Assembly: GCF_014529935.1 (NCBI RefSeq) | Contig: NZ_JACVFC010000004.1 | Coordinates: 496,001-560,000, forward strand | Direction of reading: 5' to 3' | Length of the DNA stretch: 64,000 nt | Source of the DNA: Chitinophaga qingshengii | Lineage (GTDB): Bacteria > Bacteroidota > Bacteroidia > Chitinophagales > Chitinophagaceae | Shown here: in pieces, positions 53,095 to 61,969 of the stretch | Numbering within the stretch: position 1 is the stretch's first letter | Layout of the letters: each line of letters starts with the position of its first letter | The notes under the pieces: generated by a model | Database searches by the model: none | What the model was told of the DNA's origin: nothing | Seen by the model: only the letters and a program-made list of their open reading frames with translations | Made by a program: the position numbers and the translations under genes

Positions 53095-53970
53095 ATGTTC
53101 CCCAAAATGCTCAAATGGGCCGGTATTGCCATACTGGGCCTGATATCCCTGTTGTTGATTGTCTTTGGTGTTTTCTATTATGTATACAGCACGCATGTAA
53201 ACAAATCATATGCGGTGGAAGTCCGTTCTATCCCCGTTCCCGGCGATTCGGCGACGATAGCGGCCGGCGCACATTTATATGCGATCAAAGGTTGTGGTGA
53301 TTGCCATGGAGCCGACCTGGGCGGTAAAGTTTTCCTGGATGATCCGGCTGTCGGTTTTTTTGCGGGCGCCAATCTCACCGGTGGTCAGGGAGGCCGCCCT
53401 ACCGGGTATACGGATACCGATTGGCTGCGGGCCATGCGGCATGGCCTTCGTACCGACAATAAGACATTGCTGCTCATGCCCTCCTATGAATACGCGAAAC
53501 TTTCCGATCATGATATCGCCGCATTGGTAGCCTTCTGTAAGGCGCAACCAGCGGTGGACAGGACGCTGCCACCTATGAAAACCGGTCCTGTCGGAAAGGT
53601 ACTGGCGGTGCTGGGGAAAGTACCGCTCTTTCCCGCTGAGAAAATCGACCATGGTTATCAGCAACCCGATAAGATGCCCGTTACCGTTACCAAAGAATAT
53701 GGCGAGTATCTGTCAGTGTCCTGCACAGGATGCCACAATCCCCGTTTTACGGGCGGAGAAAGCCCTATTCCCGGCGGTAAAAGGGTATCAAACATTACCG
53801 CTGCAGGCAATCTGGGAAAATGGACAGCCGGTGAGTTTATTACCGCGTTACGTACCGGTAAAACGCCAGAGGGTTTGCAGCTGAAGAATAAAGACATGCC
53901 CTGGTCTATGACGGCACAGTACACCGATGAAGAGTTACAGGCGTTGTTTCTGTATTTGAAAAGCCTGTAA
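53095..53970 (+). CDS. Membrane-anchored diheme cytochrome c
   Basis: A 291-residue c-type cytochrome. An uncleaved N-terminal anchor helix (about 7-31) is followed by two heme domains. Heme sites are CGDCH (Cys67, Cys70, His71) and CTGCH (Cys210, Cys213, His214). Probable axial Met residues are in LLMPSYEY and DMPWSMTAQY. It resembles the multi-heme subunits of alcohol/aldehyde dehydrogenases but no such dehydrogenase is adjacent. It should face the periplasm. Confidence 0.9.
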   Translation: MFPKMLKWAGIAILGLISLLLIVFGVFYYVYSTHVNKSYAVEVRSIPVPGDSATIAAGAHLYAIKGCGDCHGADLGGKVFLDDPAVGFFAGANLTGGQGGRPTGYTDTDWLRAMRHGLRTDNKTLLLMPSYEYAKLSDHDIAALVAFCKAQPAVDRTLPPMKTGPVGKVLAVLGKVPLFPAEKIDHGYQQPDKMPVTVTKEYGEYLSVSCTGCHNPRFTGGESPIPGGKRVSNITAAGNLGKWTAGEFITALRTGKTPEGLQLKNKDMPWSMTAQYTDEELQALFLYLKSL

Positions 53971-53981
53971 CTGTGATGGTC

Positions 53982-54110
53982 ATGATTTTTTATGATTTCG
54001 CTGATTGTGCCGAGATGGGAGCGGAGATCGGCGCATGTTCCCTAGGCAGAAGTAAATTGTTCCAAAAAGTTAGACACTTTTTTGGAACAATTTACTTCTG
54101 CCTAGGGTTT
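53982..54110. repeat. Half copy of the intergenic repeat plus a 29-bp perfect inverted repeat
   Basis: Bases 53982-54030 (CATGATTTTTTATGATTTCG, CTGATTGTGCCGAGATGGGA, GCGGAGAT) match the reverse complement of the right arm of the 30.6 kb element. Then 54040-54068 (from CCCTAGGCAGAAGTAAATTG) and 54079-54107 are perfect 29-bp complements around a 10-base loop. Both ends carry CCTAGG. The gap lies between convergent genes. No transposase is present. Confidence 0.9.
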
Positions 54111-54150
54111 CATCACGTGGCGGAGACGTAAACGCTTTTCCTGCAATAAA

Positions 54151-54177
54151 AAAGGGCCGACCTTATCGGTCAGCCCT
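54151..54177 (-). terminator. Terminator of the small helical protein gene
   Basis: Stem GGGC-GACC/GGTC-GCCC with one C/A mismatch and a five-base loop; on the minus strand a T7 tract follows. Confidence 0.8.
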
Positions 54178-54198
54178 GATATCTTTTGGGTGGCATGA

Positions 54199-54513
54199 TT
54201 ATGCCTTTTTCTCGTCTTTATGGAAGAAGTCAGAGATTTTGTCTTTGGCTTCTTCGGCCCAATCTTCCGCTTTATCTTTCCAGTCTTCTGCTTTGTCTTT
54301 TACGTTATCGAGGAAATCGCTGGCCTGGTCCATGAGTCCTTCTTTCTTTTCGCCGGGTTTATCAGACATATTGGCGAACCAGGTATCTACAGTACCCGCA
54401 ATAAAGGGAGGAAGTTTGCCTTTCACGTATTCTTTGATCACTTCAATCGACTGGGCAGCCTGTTCAGGAGTAAGGCCGGCTTTGGCCTGTAATTGCTGAA
54501 TAAGTTCCTGCAT
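54199..54513 (-). CDS. Small charged helical protein of unknown function
   Basis: A 104-residue protein. The first half (MQELIQQLQAKAGLTPEQAA, then IKEYVKGKLPPF) looks like a small helical domain seen in short Bacteroidota proteins. The second half is a Lys/Asp/Glu-rich amphipathic helix with repeats of DKAEDW. No export signal is seen. It is downstream of clpX on the same strand but separated by a hairpin at 54535-54565. Confidence 0.7.
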   Translation of the reverse strand: MQELIQQLQAKAGLTPEQAAQSIEVIKEYVKGKLPPFIAGTVDTWFANMSDKPGEKKEGLMDQASDFLDNVKDKAEDWKDKAEDWAEEAKDKISDFFHKDEKKA

Positions 54514-54534
54514 AATAGTGGGTTTTAAAGGTGA

Positions 54535-54565
54535 ATCGGACTGCGGTGATAGTCCGCAGTCCGAT
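54535..54565 (-). terminator. Hairpin after clpX
   Basis: A perfect 12-bp stem ATCGGACTGCGG/CCGCAGTCCGAT with a 7-base loop. The T tract on the minus strand is weak, so it may be attenuating rather than a full stop. Confidence 0.55.
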
Positions 54566-54570
54566 ATGAA

Positions 54571-55812
54571 TTACGCTACTTTGAGCTTCGATAGGGTAGA
54601 CTGTTCCAGTTTGTTCTGGGCATACTCTTTAGTCAGCGCAAAGGTGGATTCGTTAGCGGATGGCAGTTCATACATGGCATCGCTCAGTACCACTTCGCAG
54701 ATAGACCGGAGGCCACGGGCGCCCAGTTTGTATTCCATGGCTTTGTCCACGATATATTCGATCGCTTCATCTTCTACCTGGAGGTCTATGTTTTCGATAG
54801 CGAACAGTTTCTTGTATTGTTTGATCAGTGCATTTTTCGGCTCTGTCAGGATGGCTTTCAGGGTGTCGCGGTCGAGTGAGTTGAGATAAGTCACAACGGG
54901 CAGACGGCCCAGCAGTTCGGGAATGAGGCCGAAAGACTTCAGGTCCTGGGAATTTACATACCGGAGGATCTGTTTTCTGCTTTCTTCTTCTTTCTCTTTG
55001 TTAACAGTGAAGCCGATGGAGTGTGTTTGCACTCTTCTGCTGATGATGCGGTCGATACCATCGAATGCGCCACCGCAGATGAACAGGATATTGCTGGTGT
55101 TCAGCTTGATCAGTTTCTGTTCCGGGTGTTTACGTCCGCCCTGTGGAGGTACCAGTACTTCGGCGCCTTCCAGCAGTTTGAGGAGGCCTTGTTGAACGCC
55201 TTCGCCGCTTACATCACGGGTGATGGAAGGGTTATCGTTCTTACGGGCAATTTTATCGATTTCATCGATGTATACGATACCACGTTCAGCAGCTTCCACG
55301 TCGTAGTTACATACCTGGAGCAGGCGGCTGAGGATACTTTCCACGTCTTCGCCTACGTAGCCGGCTTCTGTGAATACGGTGGCATCTACGATGGTGAAGG
55401 GTACGTTCAGTTGTTTGGCGATGGATTTGGCCAGGAGGGTTTTACCGGTACCGGTTTCACCGACCATGATGATGTTGGATTTTTCGATTTCCACTTCATC
55501 TTCTCCTATCTGCTGATTAAGCCTTTTGTAGTGGTTATATACCGCTACAGCCAGTATTTTTTTAGCGTCATCCTGCCCGATCACGTATTCATCCAGGAAC
55601 TTCTTCATGTCCATGGGTTTGGCTACTTTGGGCATAGCGCTGGCGGCCGGGGTGGAAGATTTTTTGCCGGGAGTGAATAATTCCGCGTCAATAATCTCCT
55701 GTGCGTTGGCCACACAGTTTTCACAGATATGTCCTTCAGCACCCGCAATCAGTATCTGCACATCATCTTTGGAGCGGCTGCAGAAAGAACAACGAATTTT
55801 GGATTCTTTCAT
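54571..55812 (-). CDS. clpX: ATP-dependent Clp protease ATP-binding subunit ClpX
   Basis: A 413-residue AAA+ unfoldase that feeds proteins to ClpP. The zinc-binding domain has Cys8, Cys11, Cys30, Cys33 (CSFC...CENC). Walker A is GETGTGKTLLA, Walker B is IVYIDEIDKIA, and the ClpP-binding loop includes IGF. The start MKESKIRCSFC is preferred over a 14-residue upstream extension. It has its own upstream region, separated from clpP by a terminator. Confidence 0.97.
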   Translation of the reverse strand: MKESKIRCSFCSRSKDDVQILIAGAEGHICENCVANAQEIIDAELFTPGKKSSTPAASAMPKVAKPMDMKKFLDEYVIGQDDAKKILAVAVYNHYKRLNQQIGEDEVEIEKSNIIMVGETGTGKTLLAKSIAKQLNVPFTIVDATVFTEAGYVGEDVESILSRLLQVCNYDVEAAERGIVYIDEIDKIARKNDNPSITRDVSGEGVQQGLLKLLEGAEVLVPPQGGRKHPEQKLIKLNTSNILFICGGAFDGIDRIISRRVQTHSIGFTVNKEKEEESRKQILRYVNSQDLKSFGLIPELLGRLPVVTYLNSLDRDTLKAILTEPKNALIKQYKKLFAIENIDLQVEDEAIEYIVDKAMEYKLGARGLRSICEVVLSDAMYELPSANESTFALTKEYAQNKLEQSTLSKLKVA

Positions 55813-55899
55813 TTCAGAATAAATTATTTTTCGACGAATCTCAATGACCTGCAATCTCGTTACAGGGTTACAAATTTACACTAAAAATCCGGGCGGGCA

Positions 55900-55934
55900 G
55901 AAAATAAAACAGCCCCGCCTCAGGCGGGACTGTT
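55900..55934 (-). terminator. Terminator between clpP and clpX
   Basis: Stem CCCGCC/GGCGGG extended by AACAG/CTGTT across one mismatch, loop TCA; the minus strand continues TTTTATTTTC. Confidence 0.8.
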
Positions 55935-56070
55935 AAAGTTATCTTAACTGTCCAGGAGGTTCCTGATCAGTCCGGATGTTGTCATGGTTACGGGGTAAAT
56001 CAAGCGTTTACAGGATTTAACAATTAATAATTATGCTATATCTGTGCTGCTTTGTTACCCGTTTCCCGGA

Positions 56071-56775
56071 TTACTGCGGAGTATCCAGTTGTTTTTTCGG
56101 ATTTTTCTGCAGTACGTCGTCGATGATACCGTATTCTTTGGCTTCATCGGCGGTCATCCAGTAGTCACGGTCAGAGTCTTTTTCCACTTTTTTCACGGGT
56201 TGACCGCAGTGACCGGCAATGATTTCGTTGAGTTCTTTCTTCAGTTTAACGAACTCACGGGCAGTGATTTCGATATCAGAAGTCTGGCCTTCCGCACCGC
56301 CGTGAGGCTGGTGGATCATTACGCGGGCGTGTTTCAGGGCAGTCCGTTTTCCTTTGGTACCTGCTACCAGCAGTACAGCGCCGAAAGAGGCGGCCATACC
56401 GGTACAGATAGTAGCTACATCCGGAGAAATGATCTGCATGGTATCATAAATACCCAGGCCAGCGTAAACGCTACCACCGGGGCTATTAATGTACATCTGG
56501 ATATCACGGTTGCGATCGGAAGACTCCAGGAACAGTAACTGTGCGGTGATAACGTTCGCCACATAGTCGTTCACGGGGTCGCCGAGGAAAATGATACGAT
56601 CAGCCATCAACCTGGAGAATACGTCCATCTGCGTCATATTCATCTGGCGTTCTTCCAGGATGTAGGGAGTCAGGCTGTTGATAGAATGGCTTTTTGCATA
56701 GCTGTCTACTACCAGGCTGCTGATTCCACGGTGTTTAATGGCATATCTTCTGAATTCGTCGTTATTAATGTTCAT
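56071..56775 (-). CDS. clpP: ATP-dependent Clp protease proteolytic subunit
   Basis: A 234-residue serine peptidase forming the tetradecameric chamber of ClpXP. The catalytic Ser is in ICTGMAASFGA, His in ARVMIHQPHGG, and Asp in the DRDYWMTADEAKEYG region. The N-terminus is longer than in E. coli, as in other Bacteroidota. I take the start MNINNDEFRRYAI; it overlaps the end of tig by 11 bases, so the two are coupled. Confidence 0.96.
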   Translation of the reverse strand: MNINNDEFRRYAIKHRGISSLVVDSYAKSHSINSLTPYILEERQMNMTQMDVFSRLMADRIIFLGDPVNDYVANVITAQLLFLESSDRNRDIQMYINSPGGSVYAGLGIYDTMQIISPDVATICTGMAASFGAVLLVAGTKGKRTALKHARVMIHQPHGGAEGQTSDIEITAREFVKLKKELNEIIAGHCGQPVKKVEKDSDRDYWMTADEAKEYGIIDDVLQKNPKKQLDTPQ

Positions 56776-58144
56776 GATGGTGATGTTTATGAGGTAAATT
56801 AACAAATTCTTCTGCTTTGATTTCCTCTTCTTTCACTTTCACCTTGGTCTCAGCCCAGTCAAACAACTTGGCGGTGATCATTTCACGGTAAGTCTGGTCA
56901 ACAAATTTTTCGTCCTGCAGCAGGCGGTCCAGGTAGCTGTCGAGCCATTCAGCGCCGTCAGCAGCAGCACCACCGTAGTAGCCCAATACTTTTTGTTTGG
57001 CATTTTCTCTCAGATCTTCGAAAGAAACTTCCAGTTTATTATCACGAACCAGTTTATCGCTGATCAGTGTCCAGCGGAGTTGGTGGTCGAAACTTGGGAA
57101 TTCTTTTTCGGCTTCTTCAGCAGTTTTTGGTTTTTCACCGCCTACCTGCAGCCAGCGTTTCAGGAAATCCTTTGGTAATTCAATCGGCGTTTCGTGTACC
57201 AGCACTTCAAACAGGTCGTTGTGCATGTGGTTGCGGCTTTCTGAATCCCAGTATTTCGCGATTTCTTCTTTCAGTTTCGCGCGGAAAGCTTCTTCAGTGG
57301 TGATGCTGTCAGCAGGATAAACTTCTTTGAAGAATTCTTCGTTCAATTCTCTTTTTTCGATCAGGGTGATCTTGGTGATGGTCAGTTTGAAGTGCTTCTT
57401 AGCGGCTTCTTTGTCGTCGGTTTCAAAGCCCAGATCTTTGAGGATCCAGCCCAAACGTTGCTCATCAAAGGATTTACCCAGTTCAATAACAATGCTGTCA
57501 TTGATTTTTTTGCCTTTCAGCTCAGCCTGTACAGCTTCTGTAAAATATTTTACCAGCAGGCTGTTTTCTTTGGTGATACCACCTTCTACCACGTTGCCTT
57601 TAGCATCTGCTTCTTCAAAAGTAACGTTGATGATGTCGTCTTCAGTAGAAACGGTTTCAGACTCGGAAGGTTTGCCGCCTTTCAGCTGTAAACGCTGAAT
57701 TTCGTCATTTACCATGTCGTCTGTAACAGTTACTTTGTAACGGGTGAGGGTAGTTTTGTCGTTTTCGAGGGGAGTAATGTCGAAAGTTGGTTTCAAACCT
57801 ACTTCAAACTCAAAAGTGTATTCTTCCGGTTGAGCGTAGTCCAGGTTTTTTGCGGTTTTTTCCAGAGACAGCGGCTGACCGAAGATATCCAGTTTTTCTG
57901 CCTGTACAAAACCCATCAACTCTTTTTCCACGGTTTTCAGCACTTCGTCGCCGAAAATGGCCGGACCGTGCATCTTTTTCACCATACCGGCAGGTACCAT
58001 TCCTTTACGGAAGCCGGGAATATTGGCACTTTTGCTGAATTGTTTTACTGCTTTGTCAAAATTAGGAAGGTAGTCTTCCTGGCTCACTTTCACAGTGATC
58101 TTATCGTTCAATAAACCAATGTTTTCTCTGGTAACGGTTGCCAT
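56765..58144 (-). CDS. tig: Trigger factor
   Basis: A 459-residue ribosome-bound chaperone. The N-terminal ribosome-binding signature is IPGFRKGMVPAG (GFRxGxxP). The central part replaces the peptidyl-prolyl isomerase domain with the short divergent version seen in Bacteroidota. The C-terminal arms are helical, ending in a His-rich tail (HKHHHHEH). It is first in the tig-clpP unit. Confidence 0.94.
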   Translation of the reverse strand: MATVTRENIGLLNDKITVKVSQEDYLPNFDKAVKQFSKSANIPGFRKGMVPAGMVKKMHGPAIFGDEVLKTVEKELMGFVQAEKLDIFGQPLSLEKTAKNLDYAQPEEYTFEFEVGLKPTFDITPLENDKTTLTRYKVTVTDDMVNDEIQRLQLKGGKPSESETVSTEDDIINVTFEEADAKGNVVEGGITKENSLLVKYFTEAVQAELKGKKINDSIVIELGKSFDEQRLGWILKDLGFETDDKEAAKKHFKLTITKITLIEKRELNEEFFKEVYPADSITTEEAFRAKLKEEIAKYWDSESRNHMHNDLFEVLVHETPIELPKDFLKRWLQVGGEKPKTAEEAEKEFPSFDHQLRWTLISDKLVRDNKLEVSFEDLRENAKQKVLGYYGGAAADGAEWLDSYLDRLLQDEKFVDQTYREMITAKLFDWAETKVKVKEEEIKAEEFVNLPHKHHHHEH

Positions 58145-58377
58145 AATTGAATTGTATAAAAATGTTCTTTATGAAGCAATAATGATTCCTTGTTTGATTT
58201 TCTGCCATGAAGTCACAAACGGCAAGCAGGAATGGCAGGAAATAAAAAAATAATAAAAGACAATTGATTAGGTGAGAGCGCGTCAGATAAGACTGCAGTG
58301 ACAATGTAAGTGAAGGAAAGCATAGCATTATCACGTTGCCATATTGACACATTGCCACTTAATAAGTTAAGTATATG

Positions 58378-58459
58378 TCCGGGTGGAGGGACTCGAACCC
58401 CCATGCCTTGCGGCACCAGATCCTAAGTCTGGCATGTCTACCAATTTCACCACACCCGG
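58378..58459 (-). tRNA. tRNA-Leu (anticodon UAG)
   Basis: A class II tRNA of 82 bases. The acceptor stem CCGGGTG/CACCCGG is perfect, with discriminator A and no encoded CCA. The D arm has AAATTGGTAGAC. The anticodon stem is CCAGA/TCTGG around CTTAGGA, giving TAG. The variable arm is TGCC-GCAA-GGCA, and the T arm has GGGGG-TTCGAGT-CCCTC. The C1-G72 first pair is unusual for tRNA-Leu but the rest fits. Confidence 0.95.
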
Positions 58460-58528
58460 AACTGATAAAAATAAGAACTTTTGCTTTTCCCTGACGGCCC
58501 CGGAAGGCCGCGCGAAAATAATAAAAGA

Positions 58529-58557
58529 GCAGTCCTTTTTACTCAAAAAAGGACTGC
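58529..58557 (-). terminator. Hairpin at the end of the DUF1501 operon
   Basis: A perfect 12-bp stem GCAGTCCTTTTT/AAAAAGGACTGC with an ACTCA loop; on the minus strand TCTTTTATT follows. It may end the operon or separate it from the tRNA. Confidence 0.6.
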
Positions 58558-58629
58558 AAAGGTATTATTTTCTATGAATTAAAAAAATTTGTGGACAGAT
58601 TCCGCTGGAAAGGCGCTTTGAACGGGGCG

Positions 58630-59526
58630 TCAAACCCAGCTCATCACCGGGAAGCGGCCGCTTAGCCTGCTGTCTGCCCCCAGCCAGCGGCTGGCAATGG
58701 TGGCGTAGATGCTCCGGAAATCGGTGCGTACGGGCAGCTTTTCTCCGGAAAGGATACAAGGCTCAATACCCCATTGCTGTAAACGGCTGCCGAAAATATG
58801 TACCTGGTTGCCCTCCCCATGATCGGTACCCTGGCGGATATTCTGGGCCAGGCTCCGGCCAAACTCCGACCAGGTTACCACCAACGTATTGTCCAGCTGC
58901 CCGTTTTGCTCCAGCTGCTGCAACAACCGCCGTACACCCCGTGCATAAGTTCCCAGCAACGGGTCCTGCTGCACCCGCTGGAACTGGTGCGTGTCAAAAC
59001 CATCGAGCGACACATGGTACACCTGGCAGGCATCTCCCAGTAAAATTCTTCGGGCGACATCCTCCAGCGAAAAAATAAAATCCTGCTCTCCATAGTCCGT
59101 TACAGGTATACCGGCCGGCAACCAATGATTGGCCTCCAATCCCTGGCAACAGCCGGTACGCCATACCTGGCCGGAATGATAGTGGGACGGGTCCGTATCC
59201 GGATAACCTACCTGTTGTAATACCAACAGCTGCTGTCGCTGGTACACGGGCAACAGCTCGGCCAATGCCGGATGAAAACCCCAGCCATCAGCCGCGGGCA
59301 GCACTTCCTCCGCCGGAATAGCCAGCTGTGGCCGCTGTTCGTAATAGTGTGCCTGTCCGTACGGAATGATGGTGTTCAGTCCATCATTGCCGCCCTGCAA
59401 GCGGATAAACACTACCCGCCGGCCGGTAACCGTCGCCTTTGGAGCCACCGCCGCCTGCACAAAGGAAGGCAGCAGCAGCATACCGGAAGCCAGCCCCGAT
59501 TGCCTTAAAAAATCTCTCCGTTTCAT
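58630..59526 (-). CDS. Short DUF1501 domain protein
   Basis: A 298-residue protein with an RR-containing, Tat-like start (MKRRDFLRQSGLASGMLLLP). The DUF1501 signatures are present: LQGGNDGLNTIIPYG, LDGFDTHQFQR and WSEFGRSLAQNIRQGTDHGE. Family members are usually near 390-480 residues; here the stretch after the first third is much shorter, WRTGCCQGLEANHWLPAG leading almost directly into the second half. The DUF1501 function is unknown; it lies in the alkaline-phosphatase superfamily. It overlaps the transporter stop by four bases. Confidence 0.88.
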   Translation of the reverse strand: MKRRDFLRQSGLASGMLLLPSFVQAAVAPKATVTGRRVVFIRLQGGNDGLNTIIPYGQAHYYEQRPQLAIPAEEVLPAADGWGFHPALAELLPVYQRQQLLVLQQVGYPDTDPSHYHSGQVWRTGCCQGLEANHWLPAGIPVTDYGEQDFIFSLEDVARRILLGDACQVYHVSLDGFDTHQFQRVQQDPLLGTYARGVRRLLQQLEQNGQLDNTLVVTWSEFGRSLAQNIRQGTDHGEGNQVHIFGSRLQQWGIEPCILSGEKLPVRTDFRSIYATIASRWLGADSRLSGRFPVMSWV

Positions 59527-60767
59527 ACACGCTGATTGGATGTTTTATAACCATTGAGGCCATAAAACAGGATGTACAGATAACAAATAACCGGTACCAG
59601 GAAAGCGATCTGCCAGGTGGCATGATCTTTCAGCAGGCCCTGGGCATAGGAAATCACTGCGCCGCCACAGATGGCGGTTGACAATAACCCCGATGCCGCA
59701 GTGGTATGACGGCCTACACCGGCTACCGACAGCGAGAAAATAGTGGCAAACATGATCGCATTACACAATCCCACGGCAATCATGCTCCACACGGCCAGTA
59801 ATCCGGAACTGTTCACAGATATCAATATCAGCGCTACCGCCGCCACGGCACATACTGCCAGTACCCTGGAGGGCTGCCATATGCGCAGCAAACCCGCGCC
59901 CAGCAATCGTCCTACCAGCATGCCGCCCCAGTAAAAGGCGACGTAGTTGTTGGCCACATTCTCCGGAACGCCTAACAGATCGGTGATATAATTGGTCAGG
60001 AAAGTACCGATGGATACTTCCGCGCCCACATACACGAAAATGCCGATAATGCCGAAACGCAGGTTACGATGGGAAAATACACCACTACCGCTTCGATCTG
60101 CTTTTTCCACATTGCCCGTAGTACTGATAACGGGCAGGGATAAACGGGAAACTACAAAGGCAATCAGCAGCAGCAATGCGGCAATGCCCAGGTAGGGATA
60201 ACGTACGGCTTCACTCGAAGCGCTGGATTCCTCCAGTCGCGCCAGGATGAAGTGCGCACCAAACAAGGGCGCCACCGTGGTACCTACTGAACCTACGCCC
60301 TGTATCAGCGTTAAACGCGCAGAGGCCGTATTGGCGGGCCCCAACGCCGTGATATACGGATTGGCGGCTACCTGTAGCATTACAATGCCGATAGCGATCA
60401 CAAACAGCGCCGCCAGAAACAATACGTACTGATGATACACGGACGCGGGATAGAACAGCAATCCGCCTACGGCCGCTATGGCAAAGCCCAGTACCATCCC
60501 TTTTTTGTAACCGGTACGGCTTACAATCCTGCCTGCCGGCACCGACATGATGCCGTAGGTGAGGAAAAAGTAAAACTGTACCAGCGACGACTGCGAGTAG
60601 GTAAGGGTGAACCCTTTTTTGAAAAAAGGCACCAGCGTATCATTCAGACAGGTGATGAAACCCATCATAAAATAAAGCACAGCCAGCGAAATCAGTGCCG
60701 GCGTATAGGATTGCCGGTTACCGGTGACTGTAGTGGAGGCCTGGTTGGTTGTGGATATTACCGCCAT
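59523..60767 (-). CDS. FucP-like sugar MFS transporter
   Basis: A 414-residue MFS transporter of the fucose/glucose-galactose permease branch. Twelve hydrophobic helices are visible. ISLAVLYFMMGFITCLNDTL is the recognisable FucP N-terminal motif and AANPYITALGP resembles its QxxxNPY segment. The start is MAVISTTNQ; an upstream extension is open but not membrane-like. Its substrate should be a neutral or amino sugar, in line with the epimerase next to it. Confidence 0.9.
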   Translation of the reverse strand: MAVISTTNQASTTVTGNRQSYTPALISLAVLYFMMGFITCLNDTLVPFFKKGFTLTYSQSSLVQFYFFLTYGIMSVPAGRIVSRTGYKKGMVLGFAIAAVGGLLFYPASVYHQYVLFLAALFVIAIGIVMLQVAANPYITALGPANTASARLTLIQGVGSVGTTVAPLFGAHFILARLEESSASSEAVRYPYLGIAALLLLIAFVVSRLSLPVISTTGNVEKADRSGSGVFSHRNLRFGIIGIFVYVGAEVSIGTFLTNYITDLLGVPENVANNYVAFYWGGMLVGRLLGAGLLRIWQPSRVLAVCAVAAVALILISVNSSGLLAVWSMIAVGLCNAIMFATIFSLSVAGVGRHTTAASGLLSTAICGGAVISYAQGLLKDHATWQIAFLVPVICYLYILFYGLNGYKTSNQRV

Positions 60768-60769
60768 AA

Positions 60770-61966
60770 TTATTTGGGTTGAGTAGATAATGCCTGTTTG
60801 GCTGCAATCTGCTGCAGCGTTTGCCAGCTTTGGTATAGTCCTCTTGGCACATGAAAACAGCCTTTCCACTTACCGCCTTTGAGCGGCAAAAGGGGCTGTC
60901 CCTGCCTGTTAAGATAACCAAACCATTCACCATTTTCAGGGTCCGGGAAATGTTTCCAGGTGTAGTCGTGCACTTTTTCGAACCATTGCCAGCATTTTTC
61001 ATCGCCGGTATGCAGGTAGCCTTTCAGCAGACTGATAATCGTTTCTATATGCACCCACCACAGTTTCTGGTCCCATTCCAGCTGTTGTGGCGGATAACCT
61101 TTTACATCAAGGAAATAAAAGATGCCGCCGTTTTCCTTGTCCCATCCGTATTCCAGCAGGGTGAGGGCGGTATCTTTTGCTTTTTTAATCAGTGCCTGAT
61201 CGTTGTTACGGGTAGCCAGGTCCATCACAAACCACATCGCTTCCAGGCCGTGGCCGGGATTAATCAGGCGGCCCTCAAAAGAATCGGACAGCATGGCTTC
61301 GGGGGTAATGTTTTCCATAATCAGCCCGGTATCCGGCTGATAAAAAACGTCCATCACCGTGTGAATGCCGTGTTGGATGGTGTCTTCCACCAGTTTTTTG
61401 TCGAGCAGCGATTCCATTTCCAGCACCAGGTTACACAATATCATGGGCAGTGCGAAGTTCTGCAGAGGCCGTGTACCCGCAATGGCCTTGGAATAGTGGC
61501 CTTTGGGATTATCCTGGCGACGAAGGATGTTATGGAAAGTAGTGATGGCGATGTGACTGTAATCTGCGTTGCCGGTGGCCTGGTATAGCTGCCCGAATGC
61601 CATGGCGGCGAAACAGTCGGAGAAAATATTGTAGGGAGCGATCAGCGGTTCGCCGGTACGGGTAAGGGAGAAATACCAGCTACCGTCTTTATCCCGACCA
61701 TGTTTGCGGAGAAATTCCGCGCCCTGGATAGCCATGTCCAGCCATTCCTGTTTTTGCTCCACTTTGTTGTACAGCATGGCGAAACACCATACTTCCCGGC
61801 ATTGCAGCCAGATGAACTTGTCGGTATCGAAAACGCTGCCATCGCGGTTGAGGCAGGTGAAATAACCTCCGTATTGTTTGTCGGGAGAATGCTGCATCCA
61901 GAAAGGGATGACGTCATTCAGGAGGTTGTTGCGGTATAACGCGGCATATTCCATTGTTCTGTTCAT
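60770..61966 (-). CDS. AGE family epimerase/isomerase
   Basis: A 398-residue (alpha/alpha)6-barrel enzyme of the N-acylglucosamine 2-epimerase family. Signature segments are GHGLEAMWF, KLWWVHIET and CFHVPRGLYQ, containing the conserved His residues. Members interconvert GlcNAc and ManNAc, or epimerise cellobiose or mannose-type sugars, so the true substrate is open. It starts 3 bases after the DUF4434 stop and ends 2 bases before the transporter start. Confidence 0.9.
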   Translation of the reverse strand: MNRTMEYAALYRNNLLNDVIPFWMQHSPDKQYGGYFTCLNRDGSVFDTDKFIWLQCREVWCFAMLYNKVEQKQEWLDMAIQGAEFLRKHGRDKDGSWYFSLTRTGEPLIAPYNIFSDCFAAMAFGQLYQATGNADYSHIAITTFHNILRRQDNPKGHYSKAIAGTRPLQNFALPMILCNLVLEMESLLDKKLVEDTIQHGIHTVMDVFYQPDTGLIMENITPEAMLSDSFEGRLINPGHGLEAMWFVMDLATRNNDQALIKKAKDTALTLLEYGWDKENGGIFYFLDVKGYPPQQLEWDQKLWWVHIETIISLLKGYLHTGDEKCWQWFEKVHDYTWKHFPDPENGEWFGYLNRQGQPLLPLKGGKWKGCFHVPRGLYQSWQTLQQIAAKQALSTQPK

Positions 61967-61969
61967 GTA

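Noticed and set aside
58383..58577. Short frame over the tRNA gene
   Set aside because: It reads through the tRNA-Leu structure, which explains the sequence.
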